Shown: in pieces, positions 37,234 through 45,475 of the stretch
Position numbering within the stretch: the stretch's first letter is position 1
Layout: the number at the start of each line of letters is the position of its first letter
Source of the DNA: Dyadobacter sp. 3J3
Lineage (GTDB): Bacteria > Bacteroidota > Bacteroidia > Cytophagales > Spirosomataceae
Assembly (NCBI RefSeq): GCF_009801115.1
Contig: NZ_VTOL01000001.1
Location: 837,119-901,118, forward strand
Reading direction: 5' to 3'
Length of the DNA: 64,000 nt
Notes under the pieces: model-generated
Seen by the model: only the letters and a program-made list of their open reading frames with translations
Databases searched by the model: none
What the model was told of the DNA's origin: nothing
Translations under genes and position numbers: made by a program

Positions 37234-38385
37234 CTATTCACCTGCTACTAAAACTTGCGCTGTTTTGCTTTCATAAGTACTGGCCATAATGCCCATCATC
37301 AATCGGAAAGTATTATCCCAGCAATTATCAGCCAAAAATTCATCCACTTCGGTAAGCCAGGCCTCATTTTCCGGACTGGCCAGCAATGCTTCAATGGCAA
37401 GTATAAAATCATCAGCATCCACACCTATGGAAACAAGTTTATTTTTGGCATAAGGCGTTACAACATCCCGGATCGCAGTAGATACTACCGGTTTACCACC
37501 AGCCAGATATTCCGGTGTTTTGGTAGGACTTATAAACCTTGTGGATTCGTTCAATAAAAATGGCACCAAAGCGATGTCCCATCCTGACAAATAAAGCGGA
37601 AGTTCATCATACTTTTTGGAACCCAGATAGTGAATGTTTTTATTTTTTGGCAGTCCGGCAGGATCAATTTTCACGACAGGCCCGATAAGCATAAACTGCC
37701 AATCAGGGCGTGCATCGGCAATATTTTTGATCAGATCTGTATCAAAACGTTCATCTATTACGCCATAAAACCCTAATTTAGGCCCATTAATGGAAGCCTG
37801 ATCGGCAGGTTCTGAATCTTTGGATCTTGCTTTTGAAAAGTGCTTTTTATCAATGCTGCTTTGAAAAGGGTGAATATTGTAATGCTGATGTTTCTTAGCT
37901 TCATAAAGTGATTGTCCTCCTGTAAAAACTACGTCAGCTTTGTTGAAAAGTCTTCTTTCCAAGTCCTTTAAGTCGTCAGGAGCAAATTTAAAAGCCGACA
38001 ATTCATCCATACAATCATACACAGTCAGCCCGGGAACAAACTTGTACGAAAATTCAAGAGCCATTGGTGTATAATACCAAAAAATAAAATCCTTGAGGTC
38101 CCGATTGACAAAAAATATATTTAACAAAAATTTAAGCTCCTTGTTGATTTCCACCTTATCCAGTCCATGAGGCAAATGTGGTACACAAACCCAAAGATTT
38201 GGCATTCTTTCAGAGAAGCTGATAAATGCTTTGTCATAGGATCCAAATATTGGTTCTTCAAGATAGTAGACCGCAGAAAACTCAGAAAAACGTGTCATGA
38301 GATGTTGTGGACGCTGATATACAAAATCCCAACGTAAGTGCGAAAAACATAGTAAGTTTTTAGGTAATTGATTCATAGTTGTCAT
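37234..38385 (-). CDS. GT1/GT4-type glycosyltransferase (TuaH-like)
   Basis: 383 residues. The opening LLCFSHLRWDFVYQRPQHL is a hallmark of a GT-B group that includes TuaH. The C-terminal domain has LGFYGVIDERFD, then YLGSKKYDELPLYL, and FISPTKTPEYLAGGKPVV, the donor-binding motif with Glu. It is the first gene of a minus-strand run with the glycosidase-like, PIG-L and methyltransferase genes (gaps 34, 38 and 4 bases), so probably one operon. Confidence 0.85.
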   Translation of the reverse strand: MTTMNQLPKNLLCFSHLRWDFVYQRPQHLMTRFSEFSAVYYLEEPIFGSYDKAFISFSERMPNLWVCVPHLPHGLDKVEINKELKFLLNIFFVNRDLKDFIFWYYTPMALEFSYKFVPGLTVYDCMDELSAFKFAPDDLKDLERRLFNKADVVFTGGQSLYEAKKHQHYNIHPFQSSIDKKHFSKARSKDSEPADQASINGPKLGFYGVIDERFDTDLIKNIADARPDWQFMLIGPVVKIDPAGLPKNKNIHYLGSKKYDELPLYLSGWDIALVPFLLNESTRFISPTKTPEYLAGGKPVVSTAIRDVVTPYAKNKLVSIGVDADDFILAIEALLASPENEAWLTEVDEFLADNCWDNTFRLMMGIMASTYESKTAQVLVAGE

Positions 38386-38840
38386 GAAGTAAATAATCAG
38401 TAGTCAGTTGTTGTGAAATGATGCACAAGTAATAATTTCGAAAAAAAAGCACGCATTTTTACGGGAAGTAAAATATAATACTTCCAAATAATTTAGATTT
38501 AAATCAAACCATATCGCGAAGTAGGCCTGACTAAAAATCCACCATTAAAAATTTAGAGAAAAAGGGAATACGAATTGTTAATCCACATTTGCAATTGCCT
38601 TCGATGGGATTTGCTTGCATCAATTATAACAATTATGCCAGCATGAATGATTGTAAACCTCCTAAAAAGCAGTATACAAAAAAAATCATTGTGGGGAATT
38701 CTTGTGTACAGACTTACTCAGCATAAATGAGTTACAGTGAGTAAAATATGATGCAAAATATCCTGAAAGCGCAATAATTATGCCATTCCGGATCTACGAC
38801 CTCATTTCAAAAAAATCCGACATGGTATAACCCAAATTGA
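38386..38840. other. 455-base intergenic stretch without a gene
   Basis: A/T-rich. It should hold the promoter of the minus-strand glycan operon (right of 38385) and the end of the amidohydrolase transcript. Only a weak stem, TTACTC/GAGTAA with a nested CTCA/TGAG, is seen around 38710-38750. No open frame with gene-like features was found. Confidence 0.5.
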
Positions 38841-41807
38841 TCAAAAACCAGTTTTTAATTTTTTCAAATCAAAGAATTCTCCATTTTTATATACACCATT
38901 GATGTTTAGCATATCCTTAATATTTGTCAAAGGATCACCATCAATTATCAGTATATCAGCCAATTTACCCGGCTCAATTGTTCCCAGATCTTTTTCCACA
39001 CCTATTTCTTGCGCAGACCATAAAGTGGCGGCCCGTAAAGTTTCAAATGGCGAAAGGCCGGCTTTAACCCACGATTGTAATTCAGCATGATAGCTTAATC
39101 CCGAAGGAATAATCGGCGAATCTGTTCCCAGAGTAACCTTTGCCCCTGATTTGACAAGATTATAGAGCGTTTTTTCAACATTGGAATAAGTACTTTCACT
39201 CATTCTGGAAGCCGATCCCAGAAGATCCGTTTTTAACTTTTCAGTATAGAAATTCCCGTACTGCCAATGACTAAAAAAAGTGGTATCATTTTTGGCCAAA
39301 GCAAAAAAACCGCCATGAAGTGAAACAGTAGGTGTGATATACATTCCCGATTTGATAAGAAGTTGCTGCACATCCTGATAAGTGTTATTCATCGCCGTAA
39401 GTTTTGGTGAATAACCTCTTCTGCTCGTTGCACCGATATGTTCCACGCCATCCACACCATTTCCCACTGCGGGATAAATCTCGTGTGACGTCACCGGCAA
39501 ACCGTTTTCGTGAGCAAATTCGGTCACTCGTTTCTGAAGATTATCCGGTAAGCCCACATAGGTTTTTATCAGGTCATAACCCAGTTTTACTGCCCGATTT
39601 AATTCCAGATCCAGCTGTCCGCCACCTACATTACTCGTACTACGGTTGTAGTACACCCGGCTTCCTTCCATATGCCCGCCCGTAAAAAATGTACGTGGCC
39701 CCATTCTTTTTCCACTGTTCCAGGATTCCTTTCGTTCCAGCGCATCATAGGGATCGGTACCCGGTTCACGGATAGAAGTAATTCCATAAGCCAACCAAAG
39801 TCTGCCGCCACTTTCACCCAACTGTGCATTCTGGTGCGTGTGCATTTCAAAGAGTCCTGGAATTAATACTTGTTTTGAAGCATCAATAATTTGCAAATTT
39901 CCATAAGCTCCTCTGCGGTGAGGTGTAATTTTACTAATTCGGTTACCTTCAATCAAAACATCAACGTTTTCGAGATATTTGTCTGACCGACCGTTAAAAA
40001 CTTTCCCGGCATGAATAACAAACTTTCCTTCCGGCTGTTTTTTCTGCCAGGTAAAATTCATATCTATTGTTTTAATTTCGCCGTCAGCAACAGATACTTC
40101 TTTCAAAATATCCGTTGCCAGAAAAACGATTTTTTGAGAATCGCCTGACCAGCTTGGCGCTTCGGCCAATTCATTTGTCAATCTTTTGGGTGGACCAACG
40201 ATATTTAATTGAGGATCAACCGGTACAATCCATAAAATATTATCAAGAATATAGGCAATTTTAGAACCGTCAGGAGAAACAACCGGTCCATTTTTCCCTC
40301 TTGTTGCCAGGGTGCGCTCGGGCACAGGAGAAACAAAGCGGGACGGAGATTTGTCCAGCGGAATGATTAGTATTTTATTAAGTCCTTCTCTAAACCTCGT
40401 CGAATAAGCTTCAAGAGAAGAAATAATGATGGATTTTCCATCCGGTGTCCAGCCAGGCTGCGAACATTCGAAAAGGGAACCGTAAATCACAGCATTTTTA
40501 TTGGTTGCCAGCTCCATGATGTTAAGTGCACTTTTGCCAGGTGATTTCAGATCTGCCTGATAAAAAGCAATTTTCGAACCGTCAGGCGACCAGGAAGGAA
40601 ACTTTAAATTATCAGGTGCATCAAGCATGCAGGTATCTTTTCCCGTTAAAAGATCTCTCACATACAGATCCATATTCCCCTTCTTATCGCTTGTATACGC
40701 AATTTTTTTTCCATCTGGCGACCATACAGGATCAATATCAATAAAGATATCGTTGGTGATCCGGGTGGGTTTTTCTGCTCCTTTTTTGTAAATCCACAAA
40801 TCACCTAAGGCTGTAAAAACGATACTTTTTCCATCTGGAGAAACAATCGGGCTTCTTATTCCCTGAACAGTTTGCGGTTTTTTCGAATCAAAATCCCGGA
40901 TCTTCGCAGCATACTTTTTACGGTTTAAAATGACTTCGGCCTGAAAAGGAATTTTTGTGGTTTTCCTTTCCCCCAAACGAGCCCGAAGAATCTGGCCATT
41001 AGCGGTGTATAAATATTCCGTATCCGAAATCCAGCTTACTTTAAAAGGAAATACATCTTCAGTCTTATCCGATAAAGTTTGCCAGTCGCCACCGCCAATC
41101 GCAACATATTCCAACTGACTTCCCTGCGGTAAAAGACTATTAAAAATCACCTGTTTCCCGCCAGGATGCCATACCGGAGAAAACAACTTTTCTTTGCTGT
41201 GCACAAGCAATTTCGGCTCTCCGCCCGATTCAAGAATATACAATCCGGAAGCCGAACTTCGCTCCGAAACATAAGCTACCTTTGATCCGTCAGAAGAAAA
41301 AGAAGGGTAATAATCATTTCCAGGCTCTTTTGTAAGCTGTGTAAGATTTCCTTTATCCAAGTCAATTTTCCAGATATCGTAATTTCCACTTCGATCGGAA
41401 GAGAAAACAATTTCATTTTTTGCCTGAGACCAATGCGGCTCGCGGTCATGATATATGCCGAATGTCAGCTGTGTTAGTGAGCTGCCATCTTTAGTCACTT
41501 TCCATATATGGAAATTCCCATCCCGGTAAGATTGAAACACTATTTGATTGCCATCCGCCGACCAGCTTGGCTGGCGGCAATCACCCAATGCATCCGTCAA
41601 TGCTGTCGCTTTCCCACCATCAACAGGCAGGAGCCAGATTGTCCCCTGAACATCCATTGCTATACTTTTTTTATCTGGTGAAAGCGCAATGGCCATGTTG
41701 GTTCCTTCTGTCAGCGTAACACGAATCGAATCCGGTGAAGTAGCTTTTAAATCAGTGAAAATCAATAAAAAAAGGAAAATACTTAAGAAGTTTAGTTTTA
41801 CGCTCAT
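38841..41807 (-). CDS. secreted WD40-like beta-propeller / amidohydrolase fusion
   Basis: 988 residues from ATG 41807. The longer frame to 41927 would place 40 extra residues before an obvious signal peptide (MSVKLNFLSIFLFLLIFT). Residues about 30-620 carry many TolB/PD40-type propeller blades, each with SPDGKKIAY- or WSPDG-like motifs. From about 640 follows an amidohydrolase domain: PGLFEMHTH metal ligands, a Lys in DLIKTYVG, His in THEIYP-type and GVEHIG motifs (read TSHEIYP), and Asp in LGTDSP. Related proteins are annotated as imidazolonepropionase-like or Xaa-Pro dipeptidases, but the substrate is unknown. Single gene. Confidence 0.88.
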   Translation of the reverse strand: MSVKLNFLSIFLFLLIFTDLKATSPDSIRVTLTEGTNMAIALSPDKKSIAMDVQGTIWLLPVDGGKATALTDALGDCRQPSWSADGNQIVFQSYRDGNFHIWKVTKDGSSLTQLTFGIYHDREPHWSQAKNEIVFSSDRSGNYDIWKIDLDKGNLTQLTKEPGNDYYPSFSSDGSKVAYVSERSSASGLYILESGGEPKLLVHSKEKLFSPVWHPGGKQVIFNSLLPQGSQLEYVAIGGGDWQTLSDKTEDVFPFKVSWISDTEYLYTANGQILRARLGERKTTKIPFQAEVILNRKKYAAKIRDFDSKKPQTVQGIRSPIVSPDGKSIVFTALGDLWIYKKGAEKPTRITNDIFIDIDPVWSPDGKKIAYTSDKKGNMDLYVRDLLTGKDTCMLDAPDNLKFPSWSPDGSKIAFYQADLKSPGKSALNIMELATNKNAVIYGSLFECSQPGWTPDGKSIIISSLEAYSTRFREGLNKILIIPLDKSPSRFVSPVPERTLATRGKNGPVVSPDGSKIAYILDNILWIVPVDPQLNIVGPPKRLTNELAEAPSWSGDSQKIVFLATDILKEVSVADGEIKTIDMNFTWQKKQPEGKFVIHAGKVFNGRSDKYLENVDVLIEGNRISKITPHRRGAYGNLQIIDASKQVLIPGLFEMHTHQNAQLGESGGRLWLAYGITSIREPGTDPYDALERKESWNSGKRMGPRTFFTGGHMEGSRVYYNRSTSNVGGGQLDLELNRAVKLGYDLIKTYVGLPDNLQKRVTEFAHENGLPVTSHEIYPAVGNGVDGVEHIGATSRRGYSPKLTAMNNTYQDVQQLLIKSGMYITPTVSLHGGFFALAKNDTTFFSHWQYGNFYTEKLKTDLLGSASRMSESTYSNVEKTLYNLVKSGAKVTLGTDSPIIPSGLSYHAELQSWVKAGLSPFETLRAATLWSAQEIGVEKDLGTIEPGKLADILIIDGDPLTNIKDMLNINGVYKNGEFFDLKKLKTGF

Positions 41808-42480
41808 TATTAAATAATTATTGAATTTGGGATTATTCTTCTGAATCTGATTTGGCTTAAAATTCTTCCTGGCATTAAAAACCAAAGTGAGCCATTGATC
41901 ATATTTAAACGCCAGATACAATCTCATTATTCACATTTTAACAAGTTTTATAAATTTGGTTATATTATCAATTGATAATATAAATCATAGTAAATAATTC
42001 ATTAATATATAAATTAATTCTCTTAAATAGAATATTATCAAAATTAAATATATAACCAACTTCACTCCATACAATAAATTCCGTTTCAAAAAATCCTTGC
42101 TAATGCTCAAAAATTTTATTCCTTTACCTTTCAAAAATGAATACATTTGCATGAAATATCAACGTTGTGCTATACACGTTACTGATAAATTTTGCAATTC
42201 TAAAAACCAGCGACCTGGACTTTTACAAACTTTGGCTGTTACAGCATATTTCAAAATATTATATAGTATTCTGAAATATGCAACGCATTTATGAAGCTTA
42301 AAATGATTGACGTTGATTTAAAGTTCATAGAAAATAAATTCAGCAGATTATCCAGATAAAAATTACGAAAATATTTACTACCAAATTACCACAAAGTGGA
42401 TACCTTTTGTAGATATGTTTCGATATCTAAACCCATATATAATAATTAGATTTGTACTTAAACTATACCTGCACTATTCT
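41808..42480. other. 673-base A/T-rich intergenic region with two inverted repeats
   Basis: It separates the divergent amidohydrolase and response-regulator genes. A TAAATTTG motif (41951-41958) fits the -7 consensus on the plus strand. Immediately after it is a 24-bp perfect palindrome (41960-41983). A 38-nt hairpin with 10-bp arms GCATATTTCA/TGAAATATGC lies at 42244-42281. A 65-codon frame at 42097-42294 starts with TTG, runs through the hairpin and has no family resemblance, so it is not called. Confidence 0.6.
41960..41983. promoter_or_regulatory. 24-bp perfect palindrome, possible operator
   Basis: TTATATTATCAATTGATAATATAA, read in two halves around the central AATT. It lies one base after a TAAATTTG -7-like motif, about where a repressor would block transcription, and upstream of both divergent genes. 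The binding protein is unknown. Confidence 0.4.
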
Positions 42481-43116
42481 ATGAATATTTTAATTATTGA
42501 GGATCATCCTTTAATCCGAATGGGTCTTGGGCATTTGATTTCAGAAACAGATCCCAAAGCAAATGTGACGCAATCCGATAGTTTTCCGGTAGGATTGACA
42601 TTACTGGATAAAGAAAAATTTGATTTATTGATCCTCGATATTGACATTCCGGGTGGAGAAAACATCAGAATGATGGAAATGGTACGCGAAAGGCAGCCTG
42701 ATATCGTAATCCTGATACATTCAGGGTATGACGAACAGGTTTATGCTTTACCGTATATGCAGGCAGGTGCAGATGGATTTCTCTCCAAACAGGCATCGCA
42801 AGATGAATTTCAGGCTGCTTACAAAGCCCTGATGAACAAAGGAAAATATGTAAGTTATCGTATTCAGCAAACCTTGTTGAATAATCTGGGAGACAGTAAC
42901 TCCAAAAAACTCAAAAATCCAATCATGACTTTATCACCACGTGAAATGTTGGTCATGCAGCTTTTAACGGAAGGTAAATGGACAAAAGAAATTGCATCGA
43001 TTTTAAAGGTCAAAGAAAATACCATCAGCACATACAAGCGCAGAATATTTGATAAACTTGAAGTGTCTGACGAAATTGAATTGTCTAAGAAGGTTTCTCT
43101 ATTGAAAAATTTCTGA
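42481..43116 (+). CDS. NarL/LuxR-family response regulator
   Basis: 211 residues from ATG 42481; the longer frame from 42415 is not needed, because the receiver begins at MNILIIEDHP. The receiver domain (1-120) has the acidic pair ED at 7-8, phospho-acceptor Asp in LLILDIDIPG, and Lys in GFLSKQ. The C-terminal GerE-type HTH spans about 145-205 (LSPREMLVMQLLTEGKWTKE, then VKENTISTYKRRIFDKL). It would be phosphorylated by an unlinked kinase and regulate unknown genes. A terminator follows 22 bases after the stop. Confidence 0.92.
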   Translation: MNILIIEDHPLIRMGLGHLISETDPKANVTQSDSFPVGLTLLDKEKFDLLILDIDIPGGENIRMMEMVRERQPDIVILIHSGYDEQVYALPYMQAGADGFLSKQASQDEFQAAYKALMNKGKYVSYRIQQTLLNNLGDSNSKKLKNPIMTLSPREMLVMQLLTEGKWTKEIASILKVKENTISTYKRRIFDKLEVSDEIELSKKVSLLKNF

Positions 43117-43138
43117 TTAAAGTTAAAAAATTCTATAT

Positions 43139-43166
43139 GCCGTGTTTCATGACATGGCTTTTTTTA
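43139..43166 (+). terminator. intrinsic terminator after the response regulator
   Basis: A 6-bp stem GCCGTG/CATGGC (one G-U pair), 8-nt loop, then seven T residues. Confidence 0.8.
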
Positions 43167-43632
43167 TTTGCCCCCACTTGATATTCCTCTGTGCCTTCTA
43201 TCTCAAATACAGGCCATTAAAACAGATCTCTATGTTTTAATATAAAATTTCTATTTCTTATTTAGCAGATTCAGCGACAAAAACAATAGAAATGACATAG
43301 AGATATTTCTACAAAATGAAAATTTGATCTCGACAAATACATCTAAAAATCTCCCTTAGATTTGGTTTAGTAATAAGCACTATCACAAACAATTTAACAC
43401 ACACATCTATGAGAAAAAATAAATACTCACATCCGGCTGCGCTGCACACACACTAATGCCAGAAACAAGAGCTATTTGAACCACATTCATTTGTGATTCA
43501 AATAGCCCCTGGCAAAATGAAATTTACCTTACCCTCATCAAGGAATCCTGTCATTGATCTAAGCTGCCTTCAACCACAGTCATCTTTTTGTAAATAACGG
43601 TGTCCCGAACTTTAATAAAAAATTAGACCGTT
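43167..43632. other. intergenic region with a 15-codon frame and a long hairpin
   Basis: The only notable content is a short frame at 43409-43456 (ATG...TAA, 15 residues, three His). It is followed at once by a composite hairpin, 43457-43514: outer arms TGCCAG/CTGGCA, inner arms GCTATTTGAA/TTCAAATAGC (43471-43480 and 43497-43506) and a CACA/TGTG extension. The layout resembles a leader peptide plus attenuator, but there is no T-run after the stem. The rest holds nothing recognisable. Confidence 0.45.
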
Positions 43633-44025
43633 ATGAAACGACTTCTTGCTTATGACCTGCAAAGCAACACGCACACCAAACTGGTTGATATGTTACAGGT
43701 ATATAAAGAAGAAGTATGCATAGAAGAAGCCGTAGGCATTAGCGATGTTTTCAGGAAACTGGCATTTGGAAAAAAAACACCTTTGACAGAAGATGTTAAT
43801 AATTTGCTAATTGTCCGCCTCAATGTTCCGGATATGGAGGTTCTTGATTTCCTGGGTTATCTCCAAAAAAGCAAACCGGCATTAAGAATCATCCTCTACA
43901 CTTCTGAAAGTGGTGAATGGCTGGAAAAACTTAATCTGATAACGGGAAAACCAATAATTCCCGGAAGTATCATTGTTACAACTAAAATTAACGAAGTCGT
44001 CCGCAATCTGCTACTATCCAATTGA
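43633..44025 (+). CDS. degenerate receiver-like protein (pseudo-receiver), no HTH
   Basis: 130 residues matching the length and alternation of a receiver domain, between two true response-regulator genes. The usual acidic pair at the N-terminus is absent (LLAYDLQSN), and the position of the phospho-acceptor Asp reads LLIVRLNVPDME, with Arg in its place. The Thr/Ser site may be in IILYTSESGE, and a Lys follows in TTKINE. There is no DNA-binding domain. It may be a phosphorylation-independent partner of its neighbours, or a decayed copy. Confidence 0.6.
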   Translation: MKRLLAYDLQSNTHTKLVDMLQVYKEEVCIEEAVGISDVFRKLAFGKKTPLTEDVNNLLIVRLNVPDMEVLDFLGYLQKSKPALRIILYTSESGEWLEKLNLITGKPIIPGSIIVTTKINEVVRNLLLSN

Positions 44026-44116
44026 ACCCACAATAATGGTTAACAGCAGTAATGATTGACAGCAAAAATTACGAAAAGAGTTATTCAATTTCCAAACACT
44101 TATAATCAGCACTAAA

Positions 44117-44740
44117 ATGACACGCATATTAATTTTAATTAAAAATGACTTTTTCAGACTGGGTATCGCCGCTTCCATTAAAGAATATGTGAGCAACGTA
44201 TATATTGAAGAAGCAGATAGCTGGGAAAGTATCCCCACTGTTTTGAGAAAATCCTATTTTGATGTACTTATCGTTGACATTCGCCTGTCTAATCTAACGA
44301 ATTTAAATAGTTTTGAAGGAATCAGACGGATTCAGCCTTCCGTGAAGATTCTTGTCCTGGGAGAGGAAAATGAAAAAGTATGGGCTCTTCCTTATCTAAA
44401 AAAGGGAGTTGACGGAATTTGTCTTAAAACGATGTCAAAACATGAATTCCAGTCTGCATTTAATACGATTATCAAAGGCAGGAAATATATGGACGACGGG
44501 CTTACAGATTTTTTATTGAAAGGAATCGTTGAGAACGATCTTGTAAATTTACTTTCTGTTCGTGAATCGGAAATTATGCAATTGCTTTTAAAAGGATTCC
44601 GAACTGCCGAAATTGCCCGCGAATTAAAACTAGCACCTTCCACGATCAGTACGGTAAAATTTAAAATTTACCGTAAAATGCAGGTAACCAATGTAGTAGA
44701 CCTTATGAATAAGGTTGAAGCATTTCAATCTATTGCATAA
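44117..44740 (+). CDS. NarL/LuxR-family response regulator with altered acidic pocket
   Basis: 207 residues. The receiver has the phospho-acceptor Asp (VLIVDIRLS) and Lys (CLKTM), but the N-terminal acidic pair is replaced by LIKND, which may weaken Mg binding. A GerE-type HTH occupies about 140-200 (LLSVRESEIMQLLLKGFRTAEIARELK, shown as two parts of one helix pair, then STISTVKFKIYRKM). It ends before a bidirectional terminator. With the genes at 42481 and 43633 it forms a three-gene set without a kinase. Confidence 0.85.
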   Translation: MTRILILIKNDFFRLGIAASIKEYVSNVYIEEADSWESIPTVLRKSYFDVLIVDIRLSNLTNLNSFEGIRRIQPSVKILVLGEENEKVWALPYLKKGVDGICLKTMSKHEFQSAFNTIIKGRKYMDDGLTDFLLKGIVENDLVNLLSVRESEIMQLLLKGFRTAEIARELKLAPSTISTVKFKIYRKMQVTNVVDLMNKVEAFQSIA

Positions 44741-44774
44741 GTACGATAAAATAAAGGCTGTGAAAATATTATAA

Positions 44775-44809
44775 GCTAAGTTCCTTTGCACAAGCATTTG
44801 GAACTTAGC
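44775..44809. terminator. bidirectional terminator between regulator and metal-efflux operon
   Basis: A 10-bp perfect stem GCTAAGTTCC/GGAACTTAGC with a 15-nt loop, A/T-rich on both sides. Confidence 0.8.
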
Positions 44810-44818
44810 CTTATTATA

Positions 44819-45436
44819 TTAATGAAGGAAAAAAGTAATAATACCGACCAGAATCAGAATAACTCCGGTGATCCGCTTTTCATTGTGTTCAATAAAATGA
44901 GTGTCTACCAGATGAATTCCCTTAAAAGCAAGCATCACCAGACTTATAATTCCTACAATGCTGGTAATCGCATAAGCAGCAGCGAGGAGTAAAACGCCTT
45001 TTACTCCGAAAGCCCCCGCAGAAAGAAATAGGCTTTCTACTTCCAGACAAGGTGATAAAAACATGATTCCGACTAAAATAAGAATCCACCGTGTCCGTGA
45101 TTTCTCATACTGTTTTACGTCTTCCTGCGCGCCGTGATGATGATGAGGAAGGTTGACGGAAAAGTAGATCAAACCAAAAATAATCAGCAGAACCGGTGCG
45201 ATGATATCTACGAATTCATTGTATTTCCCAGCCAGCCTTGTTCCGATAATTCCCAGAATTATACCCAATGCTACGGTGCCGGCAACATGAGCTAATGCTA
45301 TAATAAAAGCAACACTTAACAGCTCAGGACGCTCCCATTTTTCAGATTTCGCCACTGCTACCAATGGAAGCCAGTGGTTTGGAATGAGCGCGTGCACCAA
45401 ACCTAATAATACTGCTGCTGTAATAATACTGTACAT
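44819..45436 (-). CDS. NicO/HupE-like membrane protein, probable metal exporter
   Basis: 205 residues with about six membrane helices. It has an N-terminal LVHALIPNHWLPLVA motif like the H-A-x(3)-D/N-H signature of NicO/RcnA and UreH-type transporters, and a His cluster (HHHHG) in the central cytoplasmic loop. It is the last gene of the RND efflux operon, 39 bases after the adaptor gene, so export of the same divalent metal is likely. A strong Shine-Dalgarno sequence precedes it. Confidence 0.75.
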   Translation of the reverse strand: MYSIITAAVLLGLVHALIPNHWLPLVAVAKSEKWERPELLSVAFIIALAHVAGTVALGIILGIIGTRLAGKYNEFVDIIAPVLLIIFGLIYFSVNLPHHHHGAQEDVKQYEKSRTRWILILVGIMFLSPCLEVESLFLSAGAFGVKGVLLLAAAYAITSIVGIISLVMLAFKGIHLVDTHFIEHNEKRITGVILILVGIITFFLH

Positions 45437-45440
45437 AATT

Positions 45441-45449
45441 TCCTCCTTT
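45441..45449 (-). promoter_or_regulatory. strong Shine-Dalgarno site
   Basis: On the minus strand AAAGGAGGA lies 4-12 bases before the ATG at 45436. Most genes here lack such a site, as is normal in Bacteroidota, so this one stands out and supports the start. Confidence 0.7.
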
Positions 45450-45475
45450 ACATCTTATCAACATGTTAACAAAAC

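Noticed and set aside
41808..41927. N-terminal extension of the amidohydrolase fusion
   Set aside because: It would bury a clear signal peptide 40 residues inside the protein.
42097..42294. 65-codon open frame in the response-regulator upstream region
   Set aside because: TTG start, runs through a hairpin, no family resemblance and basic/aromatic composition typical of A/T-rich noise.
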